Shown: positions 1 through 7,900 of the stretch, one piece after another
Numbering within the stretch: the first letter of the stretch is position 1
How the letters are laid out: the number at the start of each line of letters is the position of its first letter
Origin: Methanothrix sp.
GTDB taxonomy: Archaea; Halobacteriota; Methanosarcinia; Methanotrichales; Methanotrichaceae
Length of the DNA: 35,899 bases
Reading direction: 5' to 3'
NCBI GenBank assembly: GCA_026394565.1
Contig: JAPKYA010000076.1
Location: forward strand, 1 to 35,899
The notes under the pieces: generated by a model
The model's database searches: none
What the model saw: the letters and a program-made list of their open reading frames with translations, nothing else
What the model was told of the DNA's origin: nothing
Program-made: the position numbers and the translations under genes

Positions 1-36
1 GCCAATCAGGAACATGCATTCAAGTTGCTTATAATT

Positions 37-291
37 TTAAGCATTTGCCTCGACTGCAATAGTGCATATCATCGAATCATCGGATTCTTCCGGCTCTTCT
101 TCGCCGCGGGCGATCATGCAGGCTATAATGCCCTCAAGGGCCTCTTTTGCCATCGCTAATGCCTCTTCAACTGTTCGCCCGAAGGTCAGGCAACCCGGCA
201 GTGAAGGCACAATCACCGTGTAAGTTCCATCTTCCTCTTTTCGGAGCAGAACTTTGTATTGCTGAGTATTGAGGATCATGTCGCAAAGCAC
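37..291 (-). CDS. HicB-like antitoxin (solo), directly after cas3
   Basis: An 84-residue protein with the partial RNase H-like HicB fold: an early strand pair containing YTVIVPSLPGC, followed by TVEEALAMAKEALEG, the usual HicB core. HicB proteins normally neutralise the HicA mRNA interferase and repress their own operon. Here the gene begins 5 bp after the cas3 stop on the same strand, so it is probably the last gene of the interference operon. No hicA lies upstream of it; one could lie beyond the left edge. The first start is GTG at 291 with a short-spaced AGGT; ATG at 279 (MILNTQQYKV) is an alternative. Family assignment is firm; the antitoxin role is inferred. Confidence 0.8.
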   Translation of the reverse strand: MLCDMILNTQQYKVLLRKEEDGTYTVIVPSLPGCLTFGRTVEEALAMAKEALEGIIACMIARGEEEPEESDDSMICTIAVEANA

Positions 292-296
292 CCAAC

Positions 297-2780
297 CTAA
301 ATGATCATGGAGCCCTCTCCAGCTCCCGCCCGCATGAAGCCCGTCTCCTTATCGTAGTAGTTGGACAGCTCATCTCTTGAAATATAGCCCATTTCGGAGT
401 CTTCAGCGACCAGGCTGTGAGCGTATTTCTCTGGTGCGGAGATCACATACTCGCTGAATTCTTTTCTTATCGCCAGTTTTTTTCTTATTCTTTCTTTGAT
501 GTCCTTCTCCATTCGCAAATCTTGATATTTCTTCCAGATTTCTACAGCCTCTTTATCAAGCTCTACAAAAACATTTACCTTGGGATAATCTTCCTCAATC
601 AGCTTAAACTTCTTGCTCAGATCTTGGAAGGCCAACTGCGACAGACAGGCCAGGTTTTCTTTTGATTTCTCGTCGCCCATGCCTCTCTTCACAGCTTTGA
701 AGTACTTGTTGTTCAACTCCAAAATAGTTGATTCTCGAATCGAACCCTTAATCGGTTTTAGGATATCAAGGGTCTTGCTCATTAAGAATGGATCGTAGAT
801 GTATTTATAAAATTCTTTTCTATCATCTTTTAAAATAAAAATTGATACCGTGCCTTTGTCTGCTTTGGCGGAGTTCCTGTTGCACCTACCTGCCACCTGG
901 TTTATGGAATCCATTGGAGCGAAGTCTCGGTAGACTCTGTCTGCATCGATGTCTACACCGGCCTCAATCAATTGAGTGCTCACAATGACCTTTCTTTTCC
1001 GAGAAGACTCATTTTGCACCCCCTTTTCCGAAGAACCTTTGATCGTTCTTATCCGCTCCAACCTTTCCTTCGGAATCACATTTGTTGATAGGTAAAACTT
1101 CTCAGTATTCTCTAACACCAGGCCCTTGATGAACTTGTAAACGTCGTTAGCTGAGCTTATGGTGTTGAGAACGATCAGGAAGTCCTTTTTAGGATTGTCG
1201 GTTAGATCCTTTTCCAGCAGGGCCTTGAATTCCTCCAGGGTCAAAGCCGTCTCAATTCTGGGAATTAGTTCAATCCTATCCAGGCCCTTGAAGTACTCTT
1301 CTTTATTCTGAGTTATCTCTTTTATCTCTCCTATTGCCTCATCAAAGATAAGCGGCTGCGTTGCCGTAACGAAGATGACGTAGCTATTGAACTTCTCACA
1401 AAGCATCTTCGTCGCGTCGTGAATCAACTGCCAGTACTGGTGAGGGACTGCCTGTACTTCATCCAAAATAATTATGGAGTTAGCCAGCTTGTTGAACTTG
1501 CGCAGTAACTTATTTCGGTTAGAAAAAAGCGTGTAGAAGTACTGCCAGAATGTTGTTACTATTATCTCTGCGTTCCAGCCCTCCAGGAGCAGCAAGCTTT
1601 CGTCGGCCTTATAAAATTCGTCATCCTTATCCTCAATTTTGTAGTTTACATCTGCCAGATGATGGTGCTTGAGAAGAAGCCTGGAATCCTCATGTTTTCC
1701 CTCCTGGGTGACAACATCTTCAAAGACATCGTAATTTTGATCTATTATGCTCAGGAAGGGCAGAGCGTAGATTATCCTTGGTGTGAAATTTTTCTCGTTC
1801 TTCAATCGATGTCTCAGCTTGAGGGCAAAGGAAAGAGAGGTCAACGTCTTGCCGGTGCCGGTTGGAACATTCAACGAGAGAATTTTGTTGTCCAGGTTCC
1901 AATCCCTAATTCCTACCATTGCATCTTCGTAGATCTGATTCCTGAGACTATTAATATTATTTCTGTCAAATGTGAAGCCTTTCTTCTCTTTATACTGATC
2001 CACCAGGTCTGCTGGAAGATCTAAACGATCTAGATCTTTGCCACCTAGCCCCGCGTCGGTCTTGTCTGCATCCAAAAGGGCAGAGTAAAGAAACTGAGTT
2101 ATGAAATACGGGTAAAGATCGATCTTTCGATTGAGATGTCTTATCAGCCGCTTTTCCTTCCTACCGATTTCGTTGCACGCATCCTGCAAAATGTAACTAA
2201 TAATATTATTAATATCAATTTTTAAATTTATCCTGCCTTCTGGAAAAAGCAATGCTAGTATTTCATTTATCTCGGCTTTATCTGCTTTATCCATAGACTC
2301 AATCTGCTCTTTCGCTACCTCCAAAATTTTCTCCGTCTCCGCATCCACTTCGCTTATCTCGTCCATGGCGTTCATAAGGTTTCCGTGATGCCTCTTCACG
2401 GCCAAGAAAGATATTATAGGCAGGTAATCCGCTAATTCTCCTTTTCTCCCCGATTGGCTAAGGTATTCTTTGATTACCGCATAAGTAAAGAAAGCCGAGA
2501 GCAGGCCATGATGAGTGTTTTCCTTGGCTTTGAGGGACTTCTTTTTCTTCTCATCTTTCTCAACAATGTACTCCTGGAAAAACTTCGTAGCTTTTCCCAG
2601 GTCGTGCGTCACGCCTATGAGGTAAGCAGCGTCTGTCAGGAGGTCCTTGTCATCTATGTTTAGGGATTTATCTGTAACGGTTTTCCTGCTCAATTGCCCT
2701 ACTCTTCTCAAGTGATCCACCAGACGTTTATCCGGGTGAGACTTGAGCTTAAAGGAATACGATTCGCTCGCCGTCGCCAT
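297..2780 (-). CDS. cas3: CRISPR-associated nuclease-helicase Cas3 (type I-B)
   Basis: Cas3 is recruited by Cascade to an R-loop, where it nicks and degrades target DNA. The N-terminal HD nuclease shows HDLGKAT near residue 58 and a second histidine cluster (KRHHGN) near 130. The SF2 helicase has Walker A PTGTGKT near 307, motif II LDEVQ near 440, motif III VTATQP, and motifs V-VI in TQLIEAGVDID and QVAGRCNR. Motif II reads DEVQ where many Cas3 proteins have DExH. The start is placed at ATG 2780, not the longer open frame to 2837, because GGGAGGT sits 5 nt upstream. This start lies inside the 3' end of cas5 (32-bp overlap), which points to translational coupling. About 827 residues, normal for the family. 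Confidence 0.95.
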   Translation of the reverse strand: MATASESYSFKLKSHPDKRLVDHLRRVGQLSRKTVTDKSLNIDDKDLLTDAAYLIGVTHDLGKATKFFQEYIVEKDEKKKKSLKAKENTHHGLLSAFFTYAVIKEYLSQSGRKGELADYLPIISFLAVKRHHGNLMNAMDEISEVDAETEKILEVAKEQIESMDKADKAEINEILALLFPEGRINLKIDINNIISYILQDACNEIGRKEKRLIRHLNRKIDLYPYFITQFLYSALLDADKTDAGLGGKDLDRLDLPADLVDQYKEKKGFTFDRNNINSLRNQIYEDAMVGIRDWNLDNKILSLNVPTGTGKTLTSLSFALKLRHRLKNEKNFTPRIIYALPFLSIIDQNYDVFEDVVTQEGKHEDSRLLLKHHHLADVNYKIEDKDDEFYKADESLLLLEGWNAEIIVTTFWQYFYTLFSNRNKLLRKFNKLANSIIILDEVQAVPHQYWQLIHDATKMLCEKFNSYVIFVTATQPLIFDEAIGEIKEITQNKEEYFKGLDRIELIPRIETALTLEEFKALLEKDLTDNPKKDFLIVLNTISSANDVYKFIKGLVLENTEKFYLSTNVIPKERLERIRTIKGSSEKGVQNESSRKRKVIVSTQLIEAGVDIDADRVYRDFAPMDSINQVAGRCNRNSAKADKGTVSIFILKDDRKEFYKYIYDPFLMSKTLDILKPIKGSIRESTILELNNKYFKAVKRGMGDEKSKENLACLSQLAFQDLSKKFKLIEEDYPKVNVFVELDKEAVEIWKKYQDLRMEKDIKERIRKKLAIRKEFSEYVISAPEKYAHSLVAEDSEMGYISRDELSNYYDKETGFMRAGAGEGSMII

Positions 2781-3459
2781 TCTCGACCTCCCAAAGCTCT
2801 TTTGCCTTCGCTCTGATTTTCTTTGCGTTCCTTTCAAACAGAATCTCGCTGTAATCAGTTACTTCTCTTGCTTCTCCCATCTCGCCAGGCATCACTTCTG
2901 AGAAGTATTCCTTCCCATCCTCGAATTCGGGGGCCAGCAGGCATTTACCCGGCACCACGCTATCAATATCCTGGACATCTTCTCCTGAACTCTTCAGGCC
3001 AAACTCTCCAACGAACTGATAGTTGCAGATGAGCTGGCTCAGTCCGAGACACGGAGTGTATACAGACTGATGGCTGGCGAGCAGGTCTTTGAGCCTTTTA
3101 TGCAATTGCTCATCGGAGTGAGAGAAATAAATTCTGTACTTCGGATCTTTGACGAACTCGAATCTGATCTGGGTTCTGTTCTTGATCAGATGCATCTTAA
3201 CTGCGCTCTTGGTATCAATCAGGTTCTCTCCGATCCTCACTTTTTTCACAGGCTCTAGGATTTTGCAACCGATTTTGGCATCAACCTTAAAGAAGTACCT
3301 GAAATACTCCGTTTTGTCCAGACCGACGATGGCCCCGATCAGCCCTGAGAGAGCCGTTCGGGGTGGGAAAGAATAGGTGAGTGGAGAGCTGGTAGAGTAA
3401 TTCTTCCTGAAGTGGGCGTAGTCCCCCCACACGTCGAATACTATTACTCTCTCCGGCAT
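2749..3459 (-). CDS. cas5: Cascade subunit Cas5 (type I-B)
   Basis: A RAMP-fold subunit that caps the crRNA 5' handle in Cascade. The N-terminus shows the hallmark Cas5 pattern: FDVWGDYAHFRK, then SPLTYSFPPRTALSGLIGAIVGL, the glycine-rich segment typical of type I-B Cas5. At 236 residues the length is normal. ATG 3459 has GAGGT 4 nt upstream, and that GAGGT overlaps the cas7 stop codon, so cas7 and cas5 are tightly coupled. The 3' end overlaps cas3. In type I-C, Cas5 processes crRNA in place of Cas6; this protein does not show an obvious reason to assign that role. Confidence 0.93.
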   Translation of the reverse strand: MPERVIVFDVWGDYAHFRKNYSTSSPLTYSFPPRTALSGLIGAIVGLDKTEYFRYFFKVDAKIGCKILEPVKKVRIGENLIDTKSAVKMHLIKNRTQIRFEFVKDPKYRIYFSHSDEQLHKRLKDLLASHQSVYTPCLGLSQLICNYQFVGEFGLKSSGEDVQDIDSVVPGKCLLAPEFEDGKEYFSEVMPGEMGEAREVTDYSEILFERNAKKIRAKAKELWEVENGDGERIVFL

Positions 3460-3466
3460 CTGGACC

Positions 3467-4387
3467 TCAGAACGCTATTGGCTTTATAGCTATGCCGGTA
3501 GCTGCTGCCAATCCTTCAATTGGAAAATCGGCCCCTTCTTTGCAGAACTTAATCCTGCCGTCCACACAAATCTCAATATCCTTGATTGAGCCTTTCTCAG
3601 CAGCAAGTTTCTTGACCAGCTCAGATATTTCAAGCTGGTAATCTGTGGTGTCACGAATATTCTCATGGGGCATCTCGGTTACCAGTTTCAGCATCTTATC
3701 CAGATCCCCGATGTGATAATTCTCTTTGCTGTAATTCACCTTAAGGAGCAACCTGGGAACCTGTCCTGCTTTGGATCTGGAAATCAGGCTCTTGGTTCCA
3801 TTCCAAGTGCCTTCCAGCAAGAGCATTAAATCATCCTCGGTAAGATGAGTGTGTTTGGCAGCATTTTCGTTTATGATGCCATAAAAGGAGATAAGCGAAT
3901 AAGGCAGAAAGTCCTCTTCTCTAAACGTTGCCTGCTTAGAACCCTCCTTCGAGGCAAAGGCTCCTGTTCCTTTAATATGCATCATGGTAACACGATGAAG
4001 CGACCGGCCCATCTTGAACTGCACTGGACCGGTATAAGTTATCGAGTCTTCTTTGAGCGGAATAACTCCGCCGAAGAGACGCACATCGATGCATTCGTTC
4101 AAAATCCGCTCTGCTTTATCCTCGAAGTCCTTGGCTCGTTTTTTCCCATCTTGGATGTAGCCATTTTGGGTATCATAAATGATCTCCCTTACAAATATCT
4201 CTTGACCCTTGAAATTGTGGAGATAATCTCTGATAGTTCTCTTCAGCCTAACATCTGTAACGAGATTTACTCCGGTCTCTTCATCGATTCTGGGCTTGTT
4301 CTCATCCATGGGATCGCCGTTAGGATTTCCATCTCTTATGTCGTAAATGAAAAGAATCTCAGATCTATTCTTGATGGTTTCACTCAT
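3467..4387 (-). CDS. cas7: Cascade backbone subunit Cas7 (Csh2 family)
   Basis: The repeated backbone subunit that coats the crRNA spacer. The N-terminal signature RSEILFIYDIRDGNPNGDP followed by PRIDEETG and TDVRLKRTIRDYL is characteristic of the Csh2/Csd2 Cas7 family of type I-B and I-C systems. About 306 residues. Two ATGs lie at 4393 and 4387. GGAGG ends only 1 nt before the first but 7 nt before the second, so ATG 4387 is the better start. The cas8b stop lies at 4390-4392, so the genes abut. Confidence 0.94.
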   Translation of the reverse strand: MSETIKNRSEILFIYDIRDGNPNGDPMDENKPRIDEETGVNLVTDVRLKRTIRDYLHNFKGQEIFVREIIYDTQNGYIQDGKKRAKDFEDKAERILNECIDVRLFGGVIPLKEDSITYTGPVQFKMGRSLHRVTMMHIKGTGAFASKEGSKQATFREEDFLPYSLISFYGIINENAAKHTHLTEDDLMLLLEGTWNGTKSLISRSKAGQVPRLLLKVNYSKENYHIGDLDKMLKLVTEMPHENIRDTTDYQLEISELVKKLAAEKGSIKDIEICVDGRIKFCKEGADFPIEGLAAATGIAIKPIAF

Positions 4388-4389
4388 TT

Positions 4390-6273
4390 TCATGCCTCCC
4401 CAACAATTATTTGCTCTTCTTCTTTTGCATGCTTGAACAATTTATGCATATCCATTCCTAAGACGAAATAGAAGCTCAGCTCATCATCCACCTCTTTCCA
4501 TTTAAGTCCTGCCAAAACGAAGTGATTCGCAATGAGCGATTCCAGATCCCTGTAGTAATTTTTCTGGTACTCTTCCAGCTTATTCTGAATTTCCGGAAGG
4601 AGCCTCTTGATCAGTGCTTCATTCATATTCAAGCCATGCAATTTATTGCGGAATGGAGTTGCCTTTTTGTCCATCCACTGTATGTTAAGGAGCTTCTGAG
4701 TCAATACCCCTTCCAAGAAGGTTGCCTTCTTAGAATCACTATTGAAAAACGCCTTGTTTGCTTCGAAGAACCTTTCAATACGTTGCTCTAATGGGAGACT
4801 ATCGAGCTCTTCGATGCGAAGAACCTTATTGCCCTGTTCATTCATGTCTTTCATCTCCGCTTTCTTTGCTTTGAAAAGATTAAGCTCCTCAATATAGTGC
4901 AAAAGCAAGAACCCATTCAAGGTAGTGATATTAGTAGGATAACCCTTGATGAATGCCTCTTTCACTTTGCTCATTATAAAATATATCAGCAAATGGTAGC
5001 TGATTTGATCTCCAACAAATATCTTGTCTACTATTTCCAAGAATATTTTGTCGAAGGTTCTATTTTTGGACTCGGACGGGAAGAATCGTCTTAATACTCC
5101 AAAATTGAACTCCAAGTGGTTCTTTTCCTTCTGTGCTTCACTAAAAATCGAATCGTTGTAAATTATAAATCTCTCATCGACCTTTCCTTTGGCATTGAAA
5201 AGCGCCCTCAATCTTGATGGAAGAATCCCATCTATTAAAAGCAGGATTCTGTAAGACGATTGTTCCTTTTTATAAAATATCAGGCTATTGCTGAAGAAAT
5301 CTTTTTGATCTTGGACAAACTCAAGAACCTCTTCTTCATCAGAAGTTATTCTGTTCTTGACTTCACGATTTATTTTTATCTTTCTTTTTTGATCTTTCTT
5401 GCCAAGGATGTCCAGGATCTCTTCAAGAACCTCTTTTTTGTCTCCTGCCAGGGTCAATTTTGGCACGAGGAGATATCTGAAGCCATAGAAGCCAAAGTCG
5501 AGGTTTTCCTCGATGTATTTCTTTCCAACTTCCAGGCGCGTGGCACAATCGAAGCATACTGGTGTATTCTTCCAGGATTCATTGACCTTAAAACCACCTG
5601 CAATAAATCCGGGCTTGTCAAAGGTGTGGAATGTCCAGGGAATTGCGAAGCCATAGACCTCATCTTTTGTCCCTTTGCAAACTGAACAAGCAGCCTCTTT
5701 TCCTAGTGATTCCCCTTGTGACTTCTTGAGATAATATTTATCCTTGCCTTTCCTGATCAAAATATTCTTGAAAACCTGCAGATTTCCAGGATAGCATATC
5801 TCCCCATCTCTCTCAATCCCCACTGTGATAATTGCATATTCATCGGATTTCTTTTGAGCAAATTTTTCTTCTAAATTAGCCAGTATCGTCTCTGCTTGAC
5901 CTTTTATGGCTCTGCACATTTTTTTGAGAGCATCTTTGTCTTCTATTGATATATCATAGCTATCATAGTTCTCAAACCATTTAATAAATCTGTTCTGGAA
6001 GGTTTTCTCCAGTTTCCCTGCTACCTTGCTCGTAGGTGTAGCATCTGTGCCATTCGGTGCACCCTTCTTGTAGAGATATATTTTGAAATCTTTAAACTCC
6101 TCACGTTCTACACGACTAAATGAGTACTCACCTTCAATTTCCTTCAAAACTACTATTAATACGAATTTATACTTGCCATTGCTATTCGGGTTCTCTAAAA
6201 AAGTAGAGAGCAAGTCATCTCCACCATAAGTCCTTTGAATGTAGTCCCCGATTCTACCTACTGCATCGATCAC
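4390..6273 (-). CDS. cas8b: Cascade large subunit Cas8b (Csh1 family)
   Basis: The large Cascade subunit, which recognises the PAM and recruits Cas3. The 627-residue length and the zinc-finger pattern (CSVC near residue 196 paired with CFDC near 241) fit the Csh1/TM1802 family. Its position as first gene before csh2-type cas7, cas5 and cas3 supports type I-B. Large subunits diverge fast, so the call rests partly on context. The start is GTG 6273 behind AAGGTGG; no ATG competes in frame. The promoter region upstream has a TATA-like ATATAAAG (6370-6385) and a clean 17-bp palindrome at 6303-6319. Confidence 0.88.
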   Translation of the reverse strand: MIDAVGRIGDYIQRTYGGDDLLSTFLENPNSNGKYKFVLIVVLKEIEGEYSFSRVEREEFKDFKIYLYKKGAPNGTDATPTSKVAGKLEKTFQNRFIKWFENYDSYDISIEDKDALKKMCRAIKGQAETILANLEEKFAQKKSDEYAIITVGIERDGEICYPGNLQVFKNILIRKGKDKYYLKKSQGESLGKEAACSVCKGTKDEVYGFAIPWTFHTFDKPGFIAGGFKVNESWKNTPVCFDCATRLEVGKKYIEENLDFGFYGFRYLLVPKLTLAGDKKEVLEEILDILGKKDQKRKIKINREVKNRITSDEEEVLEFVQDQKDFFSNSLIFYKKEQSSYRILLLIDGILPSRLRALFNAKGKVDERFIIYNDSIFSEAQKEKNHLEFNFGVLRRFFPSESKNRTFDKIFLEIVDKIFVGDQISYHLLIYFIMSKVKEAFIKGYPTNITTLNGFLLLHYIEELNLFKAKKAEMKDMNEQGNKVLRIEELDSLPLEQRIERFFEANKAFFNSDSKKATFLEGVLTQKLLNIQWMDKKATPFRNKLHGLNMNEALIKRLLPEIQNKLEEYQKNYYRDLESLIANHFVLAGLKWKEVDDELSFYFVLGMDMHKLFKHAKEEEQIIVGEA

Positions 6274-6302
6274 TCAACCACCTTACTTAATTATCTCATT
6301 TT

Positions 6303-6319
6303 CTTGTAACGTATACAAG
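6303..6319. promoter_or_regulatory. Palindrome upstream of cas8b, possible operator
   Basis: CTTGTAACGTATACAAG is a perfect 6-bp inverted repeat with a 5-bp centre (CTTGTA/TACAAG). It starts 30 bp upstream of the cas8b GTG, between the TATA-like element and the gene. The size and symmetry suit a dimeric winged-helix repressor. The binding protein is unknown. Confidence 0.45.
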
Positions 6320-6369
6320 GCTATTTATGATATCCTTAAACAATTTACGGACATTTCTGAGCTAAGGCA

Positions 6370-6385
6370 TAATCTTTATATCGAA
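6370..6385 (-). promoter_or_regulatory. TATA-like element for the cas8b-cas7-cas5-cas3 operon
   Basis: Read on the minus strand the segment is ATTCGATATAAAGATT, with GATATAAAG resembling an archaeal box A. It lies about 100 bp upstream of the cas8b start, leaving a leader that contains the 6303-6319 palindrome. This is a motif call only. Confidence 0.35.
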
Positions 6386-6430
6386 TCAAGACATACATTC
6401 CAATGCCCTAGAGTAATATTGCTTAGGAAA

Positions 6431-6505
6431 GGACGGGAGGGGAATCAGACCCCTGTAGTAACGCGGATGAAATCCGCGAATTCTATGCCATTGAATTACC
6501 CGTCC
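6431..6505 (-). tRNA. tRNA gene, anticodon UUC (Glu), atypical body
   Basis: A 75-nt cloverleaf: acceptor GGACGGG/CCCGTCC with seven perfect pairs, D arm ATTC/GAAT with GG in the loop, and anticodon stem CGCGG/CCGCG with loop ATTTCAT, giving anticodon TTC. T stem is AGGGG/CCCCT. Oddities: the T loop reads TCTGATT instead of the usual TTCRANY; the variable region is 7 nt; the discriminator base is U. The GTAATTCAATGG segment and U73 resemble bacterial tRNA-Gly more than archaeal tRNA-Glu. CCA is not encoded. It lies 22 bp downstream of the UAA tRNA on the same strand. Confidence 0.8.
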
Positions 6506-6527
6506 CACTTAGGCAATGGGTGATAAC

Positions 6528-6614
6528 GCGGCGGGTGGGATTCGAACCCACGTGGACCTGCCCGGACCAAACGGCTCTTAAGGCCATCGCATTTGGCCAC
6601 TCTGCCACCGCCGC
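6528..6614 (-). tRNA. tRNA-Leu (anticodon UAA) with G73
   Basis: An 87-nt class II tRNA: acceptor GCGGCGG/CCGCCGC, short D stem GCA/TGC, anticodon stem ATGGC/GCCGT with loop CTTAAGA, giving anticodon TAA. A long variable arm precedes the canonical T arm GTGGG-TTCGAAT-CCCAC. The base after the acceptor stem is G. Archaeal leucine tRNAs normally carry A73, whereas archaeal serine tRNAs carry G73. The identity is therefore Leu by anticodon, but the discriminator is Ser-like. Confidence 0.88.
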
Positions 6615-6790
6615 ACATTTATCTATTATATATTGTCCCAGATTTTCGCCAGCTTATTGGGGATTTCTTAATCTTAGTAGACATAAAGAAGTCTAACTGG
6701 TTATTAAATCTTTCCCCATGTTGTAGCTTAATTAATATTTAAATTATTTTAAATATCAGCGAATAAGCATGCAACCTAAATAACGATAGA

Positions 6791-6798
6791 TTTATAAA
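6791..6798 (+). promoter_or_regulatory. TATA box upstream of the degenerate repeat pair
   Basis: TTTATAAA on the plus strand, centred about 25 bp before position 6820. That spacing would start a transcript at the first of two CRISPR-like repeats (6815-6844). A second A/T-rich candidate lies at 6737-6758. Confidence 0.4.
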
Positions 6799-6814
6799 TG
6801 AAGATGACCTTTGT

Positions 6815-6917
6815 AAATTTACTCCAATAAAACAAGGATTGAAATGTAGCGATAACAAAGTCAAACTACATTTAAATAAATATACTTTAAAAAGTTCCAA
6901 AAAAACAAGGATTGATA
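6815..6917 (+). CRISPR. Two degenerate CRISPR repeats (relic array or CreA-like RNA)
   Basis: Two related segments, 6821-6844 and 6894-6917, agree at 20 of 24 positions at a 73-bp period. Both contain AAACAAGGATTGA and the first ends ATTGAAAT, matching the 8-nt 5' handle typical of type I-B crRNAs. With about 30-bp repeats the spacer is about 43 bp. The spacer starts an inverted repeat with the handle: AAATGTAG (6842-6849) and CTACATTT (6866-6873). The pair lies between the adaptation and interference genes, ends 8 bp from the cas4 stop and is transcribed, if at all, opposite to the cas genes. No intact array is visible. Confidence 0.5.
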
Positions 6918-6925
6918 CATTAGCA

Positions 6926-7567
6926 TTAAACGCATATATTCCTGTACGTGCAGTCCACGCACCTGGCCTTCTGCTTCGTCCCATCGGGAAAGTATCCCCT
7001 CTGAATTATCATCAGTATCTCGCGCACAATCTCCTTTGCCTTCTCATAATCTTTTTGCCGAAAGTCAATTTCCGCCACATAGTTGTTGCTCCTGGTGTAG
7101 CAGATGAAGCCCCGCTTCACATCCACCCCGAAGTGCTCCATAATGAGTATGCCGTAAAGAGCAGCTTGAAACTTGTGCGTCCTGTAAATGGTGTTTTTAA
7201 ACTCGGCATACTTGTAATCCAGAGGCGCTGCCGTTCCATCATCCAGAAAGAGAACCTCATCCACCTCTCCCTTGAAGTGGTACTTTTGCGAAGTCAGATA
7301 AACCGAGATCTCTTTTCCCGTGCAATTCAGCTTCTTTCTCACGTAATCCCGGTTCACCTTCTCCCGGATCTCGTGCAGCTCTCTGCCCTTCAAAACTTTG
7401 TAGCGCCGCTCCTCTCTCTGGGCGATGCCCAGGCAGTGCATGAAGAATATGAACCTGGGGCAGAACAGATATTCCAGCGCATCGGATACCGTGATGAAAA
7501 TCTCCTGCGCAGGTGCGGGCTCCTGCGCCTGCCCGCGCGCGGCCGCGATCTCAGTTTCCGTCTCCAT
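6926..7567 (-). CDS. cas4: CRISPR adaptation exonuclease Cas4
   Basis: A RecB-like Fe-S nuclease that trims prespacers and helps select PAM and orientation with Cas1-Cas2. Four cysteines for the cluster are in place: C36 (FCPRF) and C203, C206, C212 in CVDCTYRNIC at the C-terminus. Nuclease motifs GEVDEV, PLDYKY and QAALYG follow in the correct order. At 213 residues it is slightly long because of a roughly 20-residue Ala/Gln/Glu-rich N-terminal extension. ATG 7567 has TGAGGG 5-6 nt upstream, overlapping the cas2 stop. Confidence 0.93.
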   Translation of the reverse strand: METETEIAAARGQAQEPAPAQEIFITVSDALEYLFCPRFIFFMHCLGIAQREERRYKVLKGRELHEIREKVNRDYVRKKLNCTGKEISVYLTSQKYHFKGEVDEVLFLDDGTAAPLDYKYAEFKNTIYRTHKFQAALYGILIMEHFGVDVKRGFICYTRSNNYVAEIDFRQKDYEKAKEIVREILMIIQRGYFPDGTKQKARCVDCTYRNICV

Positions 7568-7574
7568 TTTGCCC

Positions 7575-7868
7575 TCAGAACACCTTGGTTAACATCATGC
7601 CCGCCACCAGCTCTCTGTCGAATCCCGCTCCGATCAGCTTGATCCGGTCATTGCAGTCCTCGCACATGGGAAAGACGTAGACTGAATCCGATTCCTCAAT
7701 GACCGCCTCGCACTCCAGGGCCAGGGAGTCGGACTGATTCCTGTTCAGATCGCCCAGAAAGGCGCTCTTCTGCACCCGGAATAGGCCGTAGTTCTTGCAT
7801 AGCTTCGCCACCCGGCTTCGAATTTTGTTCTCGGATATGTCGTAAATGACCCAGACCAGCATCAACAA
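7575..7868 (-). CDS. cas2: CRISPR adaptation protein Cas2
   Basis: A 97-residue ferredoxin-fold protein that forms the central dimer of the Cas1-Cas2 integrase. The first strand VWVIYDIS carries the conserved aspartate; GLFRVQKSAFLGDL and SVYVFPMCEDC complete the Cas2 pattern. ATG 7868 has GAGGT 5 nt upstream and is preferred over the second Met two codons later. It sits between cas1 (94-bp gap holding a dispersed repeat) and cas4 (7-bp gap). Confidence 0.93.
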   Translation of the reverse strand: MLMLVWVIYDISENKIRSRVAKLCKNYGLFRVQKSAFLGDLNRNQSDSLALECEAVIEESDSVYVFPMCEDCNDRIKLIGAGFDRELVAGMMLTKVF

Positions 7869-7900
7869 CCTCGATTATTACTATTATTATTTCTGCTGAA

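Noticed and set aside
417-2663. Several plus-strand open frames of 60-121 codons over cas3
   Set aside because: They lie opposite a well-supported cas3, lack ribosome binding sites and resemble no family; they are shadows.
3845-4471. 208-codon plus-strand frame over cas7
   Set aside because: It is antisense to cas7/cas8b, whose motifs and coupling are clear.
6722-6727. TGTAGC matching the first bases of the spacer-like interval (6845-6850), as a CreA-type target
   Set aside because: Only six bases match and the flanking trinucleotide is not a typical I-B PAM; expected by chance in this much sequence.
6739-6984. 81-codon minus-strand frame over the degenerate repeats
   Set aside because: Composition is that of A/T-rich non-coding DNA and it overlaps the cas4 3' end.
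6839-7642. 267-codon plus-strand frame over cas4 and cas2
   Set aside because: Antisense to cas4 with its four conserved cysteines; no signal for translation.
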